Virus record (IMG/VR): IMGVR_UViG_3300032224_000083
Span: 1 to 31,279 of that record
Strand: one strand, 5' to 3'
From: a virus
DNA: 31,279 nt
Part shown: positions 24,601 to 30,510 of the stretch, piece after piece
Position numbering within the stretch: position 1 is the first letter of the stretch
Layout: every line of letters starts with the position of its first letter
Notes under the pieces: model-generated
What the model was told of the DNA's origin: nothing
The model's database searches: none
Seen by the model: the letters and a program-made list of their open reading frames with translations, nothing else
Program-made: the position numbers and the translations under genes

Positions 24601-25541
24601 CTGACACAGATGATTTTGGAATGTGGGCTACTTCAGGAACAAGCGGAGGTACTACTATTGGAAGTTCAGGAAATACTACAATAAGATTAAGAACTAACAA
24701 TGTTGATAGACTTTCAATTAATGGTTCAGGAGCAGCTACATTCTCAAGTAGTGTAACGGCAGCTAAATTAATAGTAGATGGTGCTTCAAATGGAAATATA
24801 TCACAAATAGCTTTAACAAGAACAGATAGTTCTTGGGGTGTATTTAATGAAACTGATTTAAGATTTTATCAATCCAATAGTAATACATCTACTCCTTCAA
24901 GCGTTAAAATGGTTATATCCTCAGCAGGTAACGTAGGTATAGGTACTACATCTCCGGGTGGTAAATTAGTTGTAGTAGGAGCGAGTTCAAATACATATAT
25001 ATCTATTGATAATGTAGGCTCAGGAGAGAATTATTTTGCAGCAAATTCAATAAATGTATTTCAAACCGCAGGTAGCGAACGTATGCGCATAACAAGTGGG
25101 GGTACTGTTTGTATAGGTAATACAACAGGGGCAGGAGACAAATTAGCTATTGCACAATCAGGTGTAAACTGGGCTCAGACAATTAATCATACCAATTCAA
25201 CACAATATCAAATTGAATTTAGATATAATGGAACAGCTATTGGAAGTATAACTGGAAATGGAACTACAACATCATACAACATTACTTCTGATTATCGCCT
25301 TAAACAAGATTTTAAAGACTTTAACGGACTTGATTTAGTAAGTAAGATTAAGACATACGATTACGAATGGAAAGCAGATAAAACTCGTAACTATGGTGTT
25401 ATTGCTCACGAGTTACAATCAGTAATTAACTACGCAGTAACGGGAGTAAAAGACGGAAAGGAAATGCAGGGAGTAGATTATAGCAAAATAGTACCTGTAC
25501 TTATTAAAGCAATTCAAGAATTAAACGATAAAATAAAATAA
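21606..25541 (+). CDS. Tail fibre or spike with S74 intramolecular chaperone
   Basis: The protein is 1311 residues from ATG 21606. An in-frame ATG at 21594 would add four residues inside the previous gene. It begins MIGKKINQLATELAPASTDL, a common start for Bacteroidota phage fibres, followed by long Gly/Ser/Thr/Asn-rich repeats such as TGTGTTNY (twice), GAATFSSSV (twice) and NVGIGT (twice), as in trimeric beta-helical fibres. The last 85 or so residues carry TSDYRLKQDFKDFNGLDLVS and NYGVIAHEL, the S74 chaperone that trims itself off after folding; the Ser of TSDYR lies near residue 1228. It is the probable receptor-binding protein. Confidence 0.85.
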   Translation: MIGKKINQLATELAPASTDLTIIGNPTTGVSKKITLAQLGAIFSGAVSFYTNYAAFPTPGTTDVIYCAKDTKKLYLWSGSAYVEVFPSQALLDTYQLRSEKGNANGYASLDSLGKVPISQLPSSLMEYKGTWSAATNTPTLANGTGDTGDVYICNVAGSVNFGAGSITFAVGDYVIYSGSIWQRSSGAVGTVTSVAASITGDAIGITGSPVTTSGTLSFAFSGNTSQYIRGNGTLANFPTSLVTGTGTTNYVTKWSSTSGQIINSGIVDIGGSIYNALTTAGQFAWQFNGSTTTGMSYGALINAGTNASDIALRIQNASSTSVYFYVWGDGKVQINNIPNATTDTDKFLVSDSGVIKYRTGAELLSDIGGASASGYVPYTGATSDVDLGAYKLSLNKQQFSSISAPTYSEGLVWYDSAQKSLSFYNDSSLSPVYIGENIVLKVYNNTGSTISKGAPVYIQSGGTYTYPNVALAKADNASTAAVIGLMNADTPTGSFGYVTSTGVITGVNTGAYSEGTILYLSPYSAGQLMNTIPPTGYAVQVGVVAHSNSPNGTIYTKQTTPLAISASTIVGTLAVANGGTGATTASGARTNLGLVIGTDVLAYRTFGTAANNNTGDFYLSTNPSNYISLASLSFSAGSGAYNSTTGVITIPTNNNQLTNGANYITLGLLSASSPLIYNNVTGAFSIQAASGSQNGYLSSTDWTTFNNKQSALTNPVTGTGTTNYLPKFTGISTIGNSQIFDNGTNVGIGTASPGERFTVNGYIGLQRGGTQIWHYGVDASNSIEFVRSGIATRMTLTSDGNLGLGVTPSAWSLTNYNALQVGNSSIFSSVTSGDSNFSSNSYYNAGWKYITSAAASYYSQNGGVHYWYNAPSGTAGNAISFTQAMTLNASGNLSIGNTNDTYKLDVTGIGRFYRNDSGNISLTLTNAYINQGNLINFVHNSGGSTTNGYIGHGGDSTGNFVIINNSITALSLARSTGAATFSSSVKTNTLFGFSSYTTDTDDFGMWATSGTSGGTTIGSSGNTTIRLRTNNVDRLSINGSGAATFSSSVTAAKLIVDGASNGNISQIALTRTDSSWGVFNETDLRFYQSNSNTSTPSSVKMVISSAGNVGIGTTSPGGKLVVVGASSNTYISIDNVGSGENYFAANSINVFQTAGSERMRITSGGTVCIGNTTGAGDKLAIAQSGVNWAQTINHTNSTQYQIEFRYNGTAIGSITGNGTTTSYNITSDYRLKQDFKDFNGLDLVSKIKTYDYEWKADKTRNYGVIAHELQSVINYAVTGVKDGKEMQGVDYSKIVPVLIKAIQELNDKIK

Positions 25542-25542
25542 T

Positions 25543-25860
25543 ATGACAACTTTTAAATGGGTAGTATCCCAATTAGACACCGCACCGAGCGAAGACACTC
25601 TTACTGATGTAGTTAAAACAGTACATTACAGATACCAAGCAGAAGACGGACAATATAGTGCAGAAGTTTATGGAACTATGGCTTGTGCTACACCTTCGGA
25701 AACTGACTTTACTGCTTATGCAGATTTGACTTATGAGCAAGTATGCGAGTGGTTAGAAGCAGGACTTGATGTTCAAGCTTTAGAAACTAATTTAGAAGAA
25801 CAGATAGAATATCAAAAAAACCCACCAATTGTAAATTTGCCACTACCTTGGATTAAGTAA
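25543..25860 (+). CDS. Small fibre-linked protein
   Basis: The 105-residue product (MTTFKWVVSQLDTAPSEDTL) has a beta-rich first half and an acidic helix (YEQVCEWLEAGLDVQALETN), ending in PPIVNLPLPWIK. That Pro/Trp-rich tail is common in small phage proteins next to fibre genes; a fibre-assembly or tail accessory role fits, but is not shown. It starts one base after the fibre stop. Confidence 0.6.
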   Translation: MTTFKWVVSQLDTAPSEDTLTDVVKTVHYRYQAEDGQYSAEVYGTMACATPSETDFTAYADLTYEQVCEWLEAGLDVQALETNLEEQIEYQKNPPIVNLPLPWIK

Positions 25861-25890
25861 TTTACTATATCTTTACAAATAAAAAACAAT

Positions 25891-26385
25891 ATGAAGGCAA
25901 TTCCAGGACACCCTAATTATTCTATAACAGAAGATGGAAACGTTTGGAGTCATAATTATAGTAGGTGGATAAAAGGTCATAAAAATTGGGCAGGATATAT
26001 AAGAGTTACTTTATCTAATAATGGTAAAGCAAAGTCATATTCTGCGCATAGGCTTGTTGCTATTACCTATATTAAAAATTTAAATAATAAAAAATATATT
26101 AACCACATTAACGGAATTAAAGACGATAATAGAGTTAGTAATTTAGAATGGGCTACACCGAGTGAAAACACAAAACACGCTTGGAAAAATGGTTTTAATA
26201 AAATATCTAATAAAACTATTAATGCAAGTATTGAAAGAAACTCTAAAGTTGTATTAGATACTCAAACGGGTATTTTTTATCAATCTTGCAAGGAAGCATC
26301 TAAACTATTATCCTATAATGAAAACACTTTAAGAAGTTATTTGAGTGGACATAACCCAAATAAAACATCATTAATTTACGCTTAA
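25891..26385 (+). CDS. HNH homing endonuclease, second copy type
   Basis: The 164-residue product begins MKAIPGHPNYSITEDGNVWS, a NUMOD4-like segment, followed by AHRLVAITYIKN and INHINGIKDDNRVSNLEW, the HNH_3 core. A NUMOD1-like end (LDTQTGIFYQSCKEASKLLS) closes with SLIYA. It is the same length and layout as the 3887 gene but clearly diverged, so the two are separate arrivals or an old duplication. It stands between the fibre partner and the lysis genes in AT-rich sequence. Confidence 0.85.
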   Translation: MKAIPGHPNYSITEDGNVWSHNYSRWIKGHKNWAGYIRVTLSNNGKAKSYSAHRLVAITYIKNLNNKKYINHINGIKDDNRVSNLEWATPSENTKHAWKNGFNKISNKTINASIERNSKVVLDTQTGIFYQSCKEASKLLSYNENTLRSYLSGHNPNKTSLIYA

Positions 26386-26395
26386 AACAACAAAA

Positions 26396-26782
26396 ATGAA
26401 GTACAAGCAACTATTACAACTTGTCGGTAACTTAAACGCAGTTATTGGAGGACAAGACACCAAAACTCAAAAAAAGTTATATCGCATCTATGAGAAGGTA
26501 AAACCTTACCACGAAGCATATAACACAGAAGTAGAAGGACTAAGATTAGACAATGCGCAAACGGATAGTAACGATTGCCTATTGCTCGATGATAAGTCAA
26601 ATTACAAGTTCTCAAAAGAAGGCATCAAGAAGCTGACAAAAGATATTGAAGCCTTAAATGATAAAGAATTTGATTTTCAAATAATTAACGTAGTCAATCC
26701 ACAAGGTCTTGAGGACTTCACTTTCTTACAAGATTGGACTACTGGCATAGAATTTAACAAACAAGAAGACATCGAACTATAA
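26396..26782 (+). CDS. Conserved unknown protein before the lysis genes
   Basis: The 128-residue product begins MKYKQLLQLVGNLNAVIGGQ, is helical with many charged residues and ends in KQEDIEL. No motif is recognised. It shares one base (TAATG) with the following membrane peptide, tying it to the lysis operon. Confidence 0.55.
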   Translation: MKYKQLLQLVGNLNAVIGGQDTKTQKKLYRIYEKVKPYHEAYNTEVEGLRLDNAQTDSNDCLLLDDKSNYKFSKEGIKKLTKDIEALNDKEFDFQIINVVNPQGLEDFTFLQDWTTGIEFNKQEDIEL

Positions 26783-26952
26783 TGGGAAATAACCACCAAG
26801 CAGACCAATCAACAATCGTAAGTGTAGTTAGTGCTATTTTAAGCCTATCGGATATTCAACCGCTATTCACATTGATTGCAAGTTTGGTGGCTATCGTTTC
26901 AGGTCTTATGGCTATTAGGTACTATTACAAAATGACCAAAAAACTTAAATGA
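26782..26952 (+). CDS. Small membrane peptide of the lysis cassette (56 residues)
   Basis: MGNNHQADQSTIVSVVSAIL leads into a hydrophobic segment (PLFTLIASLVAIVSGLMAI) and a basic tail (YYYKMTKKLK), giving one clear membrane span. Upstream and downstream junctions are TAATG and ATGA. It could be a holin or antiholin partner to the gene at 27810. It is not a spanin, as it has no lipobox. Confidence 0.55.
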   Translation: MGNNHQADQSTIVSVVSAILSLSDIQPLFTLIASLVAIVSGLMAIRYYYKMTKKLK

Positions 26953-27386
26953 GATTAATTCTTTTAGCCTTATTACTTACATCTTGCGCTTCGGTTAAGA
27001 AGTTCGAAAAGAGATTTGATAGCACAGGGACTACTAAGATAGACTCTGTGCATCTTACTTTTTACGATAGCGTTACTAAGATTATAGAAAAGGAGCAAGT
27101 ATTTACAAAAGAAGTTACGATTTACGACACAGTTCGTATTTCAAAGGATAGTATTATAGTAGTTCCCAAAGTCGTAACTAAGTGGGTTTACCAGACAAAA
27201 GATAAGCAGACCGACAATAGCGTAGTTAAAAAAGATACAATAGCGTTTAATCGCACAGAAAGTACTCAAATTTCGATTGTAGATAAAAACAAGGTAAGTA
27301 CTGCAAATAACTTTTGGAAGGCTCTAATCGGTCTAATAATAGCGATTGTGTTAATTTTAGCATATTGGAATAGATTATGGAAGTAA
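26949..27386 (+). CDS. Candidate unimolecular spanin (outer-membrane lipoprotein with C-terminal membrane anchor)
   Basis: The 145-residue product begins MRLILLALLLTSCASV, a lipoprotein signal with lipobox LTSC and Cys13 for lipid attachment. A long charged, coiled or beta-like periplasmic part follows (about residues 14-120). The C-terminus is a membrane segment (FWKALIGLIIAIVLILAYWN). One protein holding both outer-membrane lipid and inner-membrane span is the defining layout of u-spanins such as T1 gp11, which fuse the two membranes at the end of lysis. Its place between a small membrane gene and the endolysin fits. A two-gene Rz/Rz1 pair is not seen. Confidence 0.7.
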   Translation: MRLILLALLLTSCASVKKFEKRFDSTGTTKIDSVHLTFYDSVTKIIEKEQVFTKEVTIYDTVRISKDSIIVVPKVVTKWVYQTKDKQTDNSVVKKDTIAFNRTESTQISIVDKNKVSTANNFWKALIGLIIAIVLILAYWNRLWK

Positions 27387-27823
27387 ACAAAGCAGGAAAG
27401 GACTTAATAAAGCAGTTTGAAGGCTGCAAGTTAAAGGCATACAAATGTCCTGCCGGGCTTGATACAATCGGATATGGGAACACTTGGTATCCTGACGGAA
27501 CAAAAGTAAAGCCAGGAGATGTGATTACCCAAGAACGAGCCAATGAGTTACTTGACATAATAGTTGAAGATTTTGCTAAAAAAGTAAAGCCTTTAATAAA
27601 ACAAAACTTGACCGACAACAATTTTTCTGCTTTAGTTTCGTTTGCATATAATACAGGAGTGGGAAACTTAAAGAATAGCACTTTGCTAAAAAAGGTAAAT
27701 GCTAATCCTAAAGACCCGAGCATTAGTGCAGAATTTAAAAAGTGGGTACGAGCAAATGATAGAGTTATGCAAGGGTTAGTGAAGCGGAGAGAAGCGGAAG
27801 CTAAACTATATGAGCAACTTTAG
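27377..27823 (+). CDS. GH24 endolysin (lysozyme)
   Basis: The 148-residue product is a phage lysozyme that cleaves peptidoglycan glycan strands. Glu15 in KQFEGCKLKAY is the acid, Cys24 takes the second catalytic position and Thr30 in LDTIGYG the third: E-x8-C-x5-T, where T4 lysozyme has Asp. Cys at this position is known in P1 Lyz. The conserved ALVSFAYNTGVGNLKNSTLL helix is present. There is no N-terminal signal, so export depends on the holin. It overlaps the spanin and holin genes by 10 and 14 bases. Confidence 0.9.
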   Translation: MEVNKAGKDLIKQFEGCKLKAYKCPAGLDTIGYGNTWYPDGTKVKPGDVITQERANELLDIIVEDFAKKVKPLIKQNLTDNNFSALVSFAYNTGVGNLKNSTLLKKVNANPKDPSISAEFKKWVRANDRVMQGLVKRREAEAKLYEQL

Positions 27824-28034
27824 AACTATATTAGTTAATTTATTATCGGACGAAAGCAATAGTATTAGCCATAAAAGAGTAGTGGCTATGCTTGGTAGCA
27901 TTTGTCTTTTTATTTCATTGTTCTTAAATATAATATTGAAAATTAACCCAAGCGATAAGTTGGTAGATGCAGTCTTGTATCTTACGCTCTTTGCTATGGG
28001 TTATACCACAATAGATAAATTCAGCAAAAAATAA
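27810..28034 (+). CDS. Holin-like membrane protein
   Basis: The 74-residue product (MSNFRTILVNLLSDESNSIS) has two hydrophobic segments (VVAMLGSICLFISLFLNII and VDAVLYLTLFAMGYTTI) and a charged end (DKFSKK). This is a usual small two-span holin layout. It would form the inner-membrane holes that release the endolysin. Its position right after the lysozyme supports the call. Confidence 0.7.
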   Translation: MSNFRTILVNLLSDESNSISHKRVVAMLGSICLFISLFLNIILKINPSDKLVDAVLYLTLFAMGYTTIDKFSKK

Positions 28035-28037
28035 ATA

Positions 28038-28772
28038 ATGCTAAAATCAAAACGCAAACGACTATTCTTTGACATCGAGGTAAGCCCCAACATCGGTTTC
28101 TTTTGGAGTTCTGGATATAAACTAAATATTGGTCCTGATAGCATCATTCAAGAACGTGCTATTATTTGTATATGTTACAAGTGGGAAGACGAAAAAGAAG
28201 TTTACCATTTACAATGGGATAGCAAACAGAACGACAAAAAGATGCTACAAAGTTTTATAGAAGTAGCAAACACGGCTTCGGAATTAGTAGGACATAATGG
28301 AGATAAGTTCGACCTTGCGTGGATAAGAACACGCTGTTTATTTCATAAGATAGATATGTTTCCTTCTTATACAACTATTGATACACTAAAAATAGCCAGG
28401 AGTAAGTTTAGATTTAATAGCAACAAGCTTAATTATATAGCTGACTATTTAGGTATTGGCACTAAGATAAAGACCGAGTATAGCTTATGGAAGGATATTG
28501 TTCTGCATAAGGACAAAGTAGCTATGGCTAAAATGATTAAGTACTGCCAGAAAGATGTGGTGTTATTAGAGCAAGTGTTTAACGCACTTAAAAATCACAT
28601 AGAACCTAAAACACATTACGGAGTTATATTCGGACAGGATAGAGGCTCTTGCCCTGAATGTGGAAGCGATGACTTAGTTATACAAATGAGGCGCACAACG
28701 GCAACAGGAGTTAAAAAGATATTATTCAAGTGCAAGACTTGTTTTAAGATACATAGCAAAACAGACAAATAA
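28038..28772 (+). CDS. DnaQ-like 3'-5' exonuclease with C-terminal zinc ribbon
   Basis: The 244-residue product has an RNase H-like exonuclease domain: LFFDIEV (Asp12, Glu14) as Exo I, GHNGDKFD (85-92) as Exo II and YCQKDVVL with the Y-x3-D of Exo III (169-173). It is closer to the predicted exonucleases related to family-B polymerases than to free DnaQ. A zinc ribbon follows with CPEC (205-208) and CKTC (232-235). It probably trims DNA ends, perhaps making single strands for ERF annealing 2 kb downstream; that link is inferred. It shares one base with the next gene. Confidence 0.8.
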   Translation: MLKSKRKRLFFDIEVSPNIGFFWSSGYKLNIGPDSIIQERAIICICYKWEDEKEVYHLQWDSKQNDKKMLQSFIEVANTASELVGHNGDKFDLAWIRTRCLFHKIDMFPSYTTIDTLKIARSKFRFNSNKLNYIADYLGIGTKIKTEYSLWKDIVLHKDKVAMAKMIKYCQKDVVLLEQVFNALKNHIEPKTHYGVIFGQDRGSCPECGSDDLVIQMRRTTATGVKKILFKCKTCFKIHSKTDK

Positions 28773-28975
28773 TGGACAGTAAAATATTAGCAGCAGTAAT
28801 AGAAGATATGCGTAGGCGTGAACTTGTAGGGAAATCAAAGTATGGAACTACAATGGATAGAACAGATTTAAGCACAGGACAATGGATAACGCATTTGAAA
28901 GAGGAACTGCAAGATGCAATACTTTATTTAACCAAATTAGAAACTATACACAATGCGCCTCAAGAAGATATTTAG
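28772..28975 (+). CDS. Small MazG/diphosphohydrolase-like protein
   Basis: The 67-residue product (MDSKILAAVIEDMRRRELVG, then KYGTTMDRTD and WITHLKEELQDAILYLTKLE) matches short phage proteins annotated as dATP/dGTP diphosphohydrolase-like or MazG-like. The KEELQDA helix would supply metal-binding acidic residues, and the KYG segment is typical. It may shape nucleotide pools. The protein is too short for a full MazG and could be a stand-alone helical module. It overlaps the acetyltransferase gene by 23 bases. Confidence 0.55.
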   Translation: MDSKILAAVIEDMRRRELVGKSKYGTTMDRTDLSTGQWITHLKEELQDAILYLTKLETIHNAPQEDI

Positions 28976-29384
28976 CTTTGGCAACATATTAGATAAAGAT
29001 ACCTACGAGCAACTAAGGGAATTAGATTATACCAATCCTAACTTTAAGGGTTGCGCTGACGAGTTCCAGTACAATCGTGAATGGTGGGTTATGCTTGATG
29101 ATATGAGCCGAATTGTTGCTTATTGCGGCTCAATTTATTCTAAAGGCATTTGCATTTTCAATAGAGCGTGGGTTAGAAAAGATTATAGAGGGCAAGGCAT
29201 ACAAAGGCGAATGATTAAGACCAGGTTAAAGGCAGCATCTACTTTTTGCCATATAGCAATTACTTACACAACACTTGATAACTTCCCAAGTGCTAATAAC
29301 CTAATCTCTTGTGGGTTTAGGCTTTACTTACCTGAATATTCTTATGGTGGGTACGATAAACTTTACTTTCAAAAGTTACTATAA
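28953..29384 (+). CDS. GNAT-family acetyltransferase
   Basis: The 143-residue product has NRAWVRKDYRGQGIQRRMIK around residues 70-89, the acetyl-CoA-binding R/Q-x2-G-x-G/A loop of GNAT enzymes, followed by a helix and a strand (FCHIAITYTT). A GFRLY strand lies near the end. Phage GNATs acetylate host or phage proteins, and some act on modified DNA bases. The target is unknown. The start has the ACACAATG leader seen at 7284-8203. A terminator follows the stop. Confidence 0.75.
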   Translation: MRLKKIFSFGNILDKDTYEQLRELDYTNPNFKGCADEFQYNREWWVMLDDMSRIVAYCGSIYSKGICIFNRAWVRKDYRGQGIQRRMIKTRLKAASTFCHIAITYTTLDNFPSANNLISCGFRLYLPEYSYGGYDKLYFQKLL

Positions 29385-29387
29385 AAG

Positions 29388-29407
29388 GTAGTAATAATAC
29401 TACTTTT
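29388..29407 (+). terminator. Hairpin terminator before the early control region
   Basis: GTAGTA (29388-29393) pairs perfectly with TACTAC (29398-29403) around a four-base loop, and TTTT follows. The stem is short and AT-rich, so efficiency is uncertain. Confidence 0.55.
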
Positions 29408-29459
29408 AGTAAAGATTTACCTTTACTTTATTACAATTTTAGTCAAGTTTTAGCTTTAC

Positions 29460-29495
29460 TTTGTACGTATATGCGTACAATCCTACGTATATTTG
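29460..29495 (+). promoter_or_regulatory. Early promoter with a palindrome and a direct repeat
   Basis: TATATTTG at 29488-29495, followed by C, matches TAnnTTTGC exactly. TTTG at 29460-29463 is 24 bases upstream, somewhat far. Between them GTACGTATATGCGTAC (29463-29478) is a palindrome with one mismatched pair. TACGTATAT is repeated at 29464-29472 and 29484-29492, 20 bases apart. This suggests a regulator bound at the promoter, with two sites on one helix face. Confidence 0.6.
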
Positions 29496-29510
29496 CAACA
29501 TTATTGCAAA
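29492..29510 (+). promoter_or_regulatory. Second inverted repeat over the -7 box
   Basis: TTTGCAA (29492-29498), loop CATTA, TTGCAAA (29504-29510) is a perfect seven-base inverted repeat that includes the TTTG of the -7 box. It could be an operator, or a hairpin at the 5' end of the transcript. Confidence 0.5.
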
Positions 29511-29525
29511 AATAAATTTAATAAT

Positions 29526-29565
29526 TTTACACTTTGTATTGTTAATTGTAGTAGATTTGTGTAAA
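29526..29565 (+). promoter_or_regulatory. Possible second early promoter between spaced inverted repeats
   Basis: TAGATTTG at 29552-29559 fits TAnnTTTG. No TTTG lies at the right distance: TTTG at 29533-29536 is 15 bases away, and TTTA at 29526-29529 is 22. TTTACAC (29526-29532) and GTGTAAA (29559-29565) are perfect inverted repeats bracketing the element. The leader to ATG 29579 would be short. Confidence 0.45.
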
Positions 29566-29578
29566 CAAAACACAAACA

Positions 29579-29785
29579 ATGACACATTTAACCTCTTACC
29601 AAGTGTTTCAGTACCACGTTTACGGGAACATTTTACTGCAAGACGGGAGCAGTACACAAAACCCACACGACCCGAGATTACTACCTAAGAATTACGATTA
29701 CGAAGATGACGATTACACCTTCACTCGATGGGTAGAAAACAATGCAGAACTTGAACTTTTAAAAACCGAATTATATGAAGATTGA
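29579..29785 (+). CDS. First early gene, small acidic unknown protein
   Basis: The 68-residue product (MTHLTSYQVFQYHVYGNILL) ends in a very acidic stretch (NYDYEDDDYTFTRWVENNAE). No family is recognised; acidic small early proteins sometimes mimic DNA or bind host enzymes, but nothing specific supports that here. It follows the control region and has an A-rich leader (CACAAACAATG). It overlaps the next gene by 11 bases. Confidence 0.55.
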   Translation: MTHLTSYQVFQYHVYGNILLQDGSSTQNPHDPRLLPKNYDYEDDDYTFTRWVENNAELELLKTELYED

Positions 29786-29990
29786 ATTTGTAAAAGAAAC
29801 TAACCATAGAGGCGATGTTTACTATTATACAACAGTAGAAGGTCGCTACCAAAAGGACACTATATCTTTGGACTACTCACAAGCCTATGAATTATTTATA
29901 GCTATGAGAAAAAAACAAGAGCCAACTATTGAAGTGTTAGAACATTATATTATTGACGAAACAAAACCAGAAACAAATGAGCCTAATTAA
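29775..29990 (+). CDS. Small early protein of unknown function
   Basis: The 71-residue product (MKIEFVKETNHRGDVYYYTT) is strands followed by a helix (SLDYSQAYELFIAMRKKQ) and an acidic tail. No motif is recognised. It overlaps the start of the ERF gene by 14 bases. Confidence 0.55.
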   Translation: MKIEFVKETNHRGDVYYYTTVEGRYQKDTISLDYSQAYELFIAMRKKQEPTIEVLEHYIIDETKPETNEPN

Positions 29991-30510
29991 AATTCAACAG
30001 GAATTAAAAGCACCTAAAAACCAATTCAATGCTTTTGCTAAATACAAGTACCGAAGTGCAGAAGATATTATCGAAGCTGCAAAGCCTATCTGCCATAAGT
30101 ACGGATATGCTTTAATGTTAAGTGACGAAGTAATAGAAGTAGGCGGTCGGGTATATGTAAAGGCTACGGCTTCTCTAAGTAATGGAGTAGATAACATTAC
30201 CTGCACAGGTCTTGCTCGTGAAGAGGAAAACAAAAAAGGAATGGACGCTTCGCAGATTACAGGAGCAGCAAGTAGCTATGCCAGGAAGTACGCACTTAAC
30301 GGATTGTTTGCAATAGACGACACCAAAGATGCAGATGCTACCAATGAGCATAAAGACGAAGTAAGCGAAGGACAAAAAGCTTTTTTGATAGAGCAGTTAG
30401 ACAAGACAAAGTTTACGGAAGACCAAAAGATTAAGGCTGCTTTAAAAATCAATGCCATTAAGACATTAGACGAATTTAACAAGATTAAAGAAACAATAAA
30501 GAAAAGCTAA
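29977..30510 (+). CDS. erf: ERF-family single-strand annealing protein
   Basis: The product is 177 residues from ATG 29977. An in-frame ATG at 29953 would add eight residues within the previous gene and is less likely. It has the ERF core: FAKYKYRSAEDIIEAAKPIC, YGYALMLSDEVIEVGGRVYV, then GMDASQITGAASSYARKYAL, the most conserved ERF segment. The C-terminal 60 residues are charged and helical. ERF proteins anneal complementary strands and drive phage recombination and concatemer formation. It probably works with the exonuclease at 28038. It shares one base (TAATG) with the next gene. Confidence 0.9.
   Translation: MSLIKIQQELKAPKNQFNAFAKYKYRSAEDIIEAAKPICHKYGYALMLSDEVIEVGGRVYVKATASLSNGVDNITCTGLAREEENKKGMDASQITGAASSYARKYALNGLFAIDDTKDADATNEHKDEVSEGQKAFLIEQLDKTKFTEDQKIKAALKINAIKTLDEFNKIKETIKKS

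Noticed and set aside
22329-24990. Internal repeats in the fibre gene as a possible CRISPR or mobile repeat
   Set aside because: They are in-frame protein repeats (TGTGTTNY, GAATFSSSV, NVGIGT) of variable spacing, normal for trimeric fibres.
25868-25875. TATCTTTA as a promoter for the 25891 endonuclease gene
   Set aside because: It resembles TAnnTTTG only loosely and has no TTTG at a suitable distance.
29461-29688. A + strand open frame across the control region
   Set aside because: It covers the palindromes and promoter boxes and overlaps the better 29579 gene out of frame; its protein is low-complexity.
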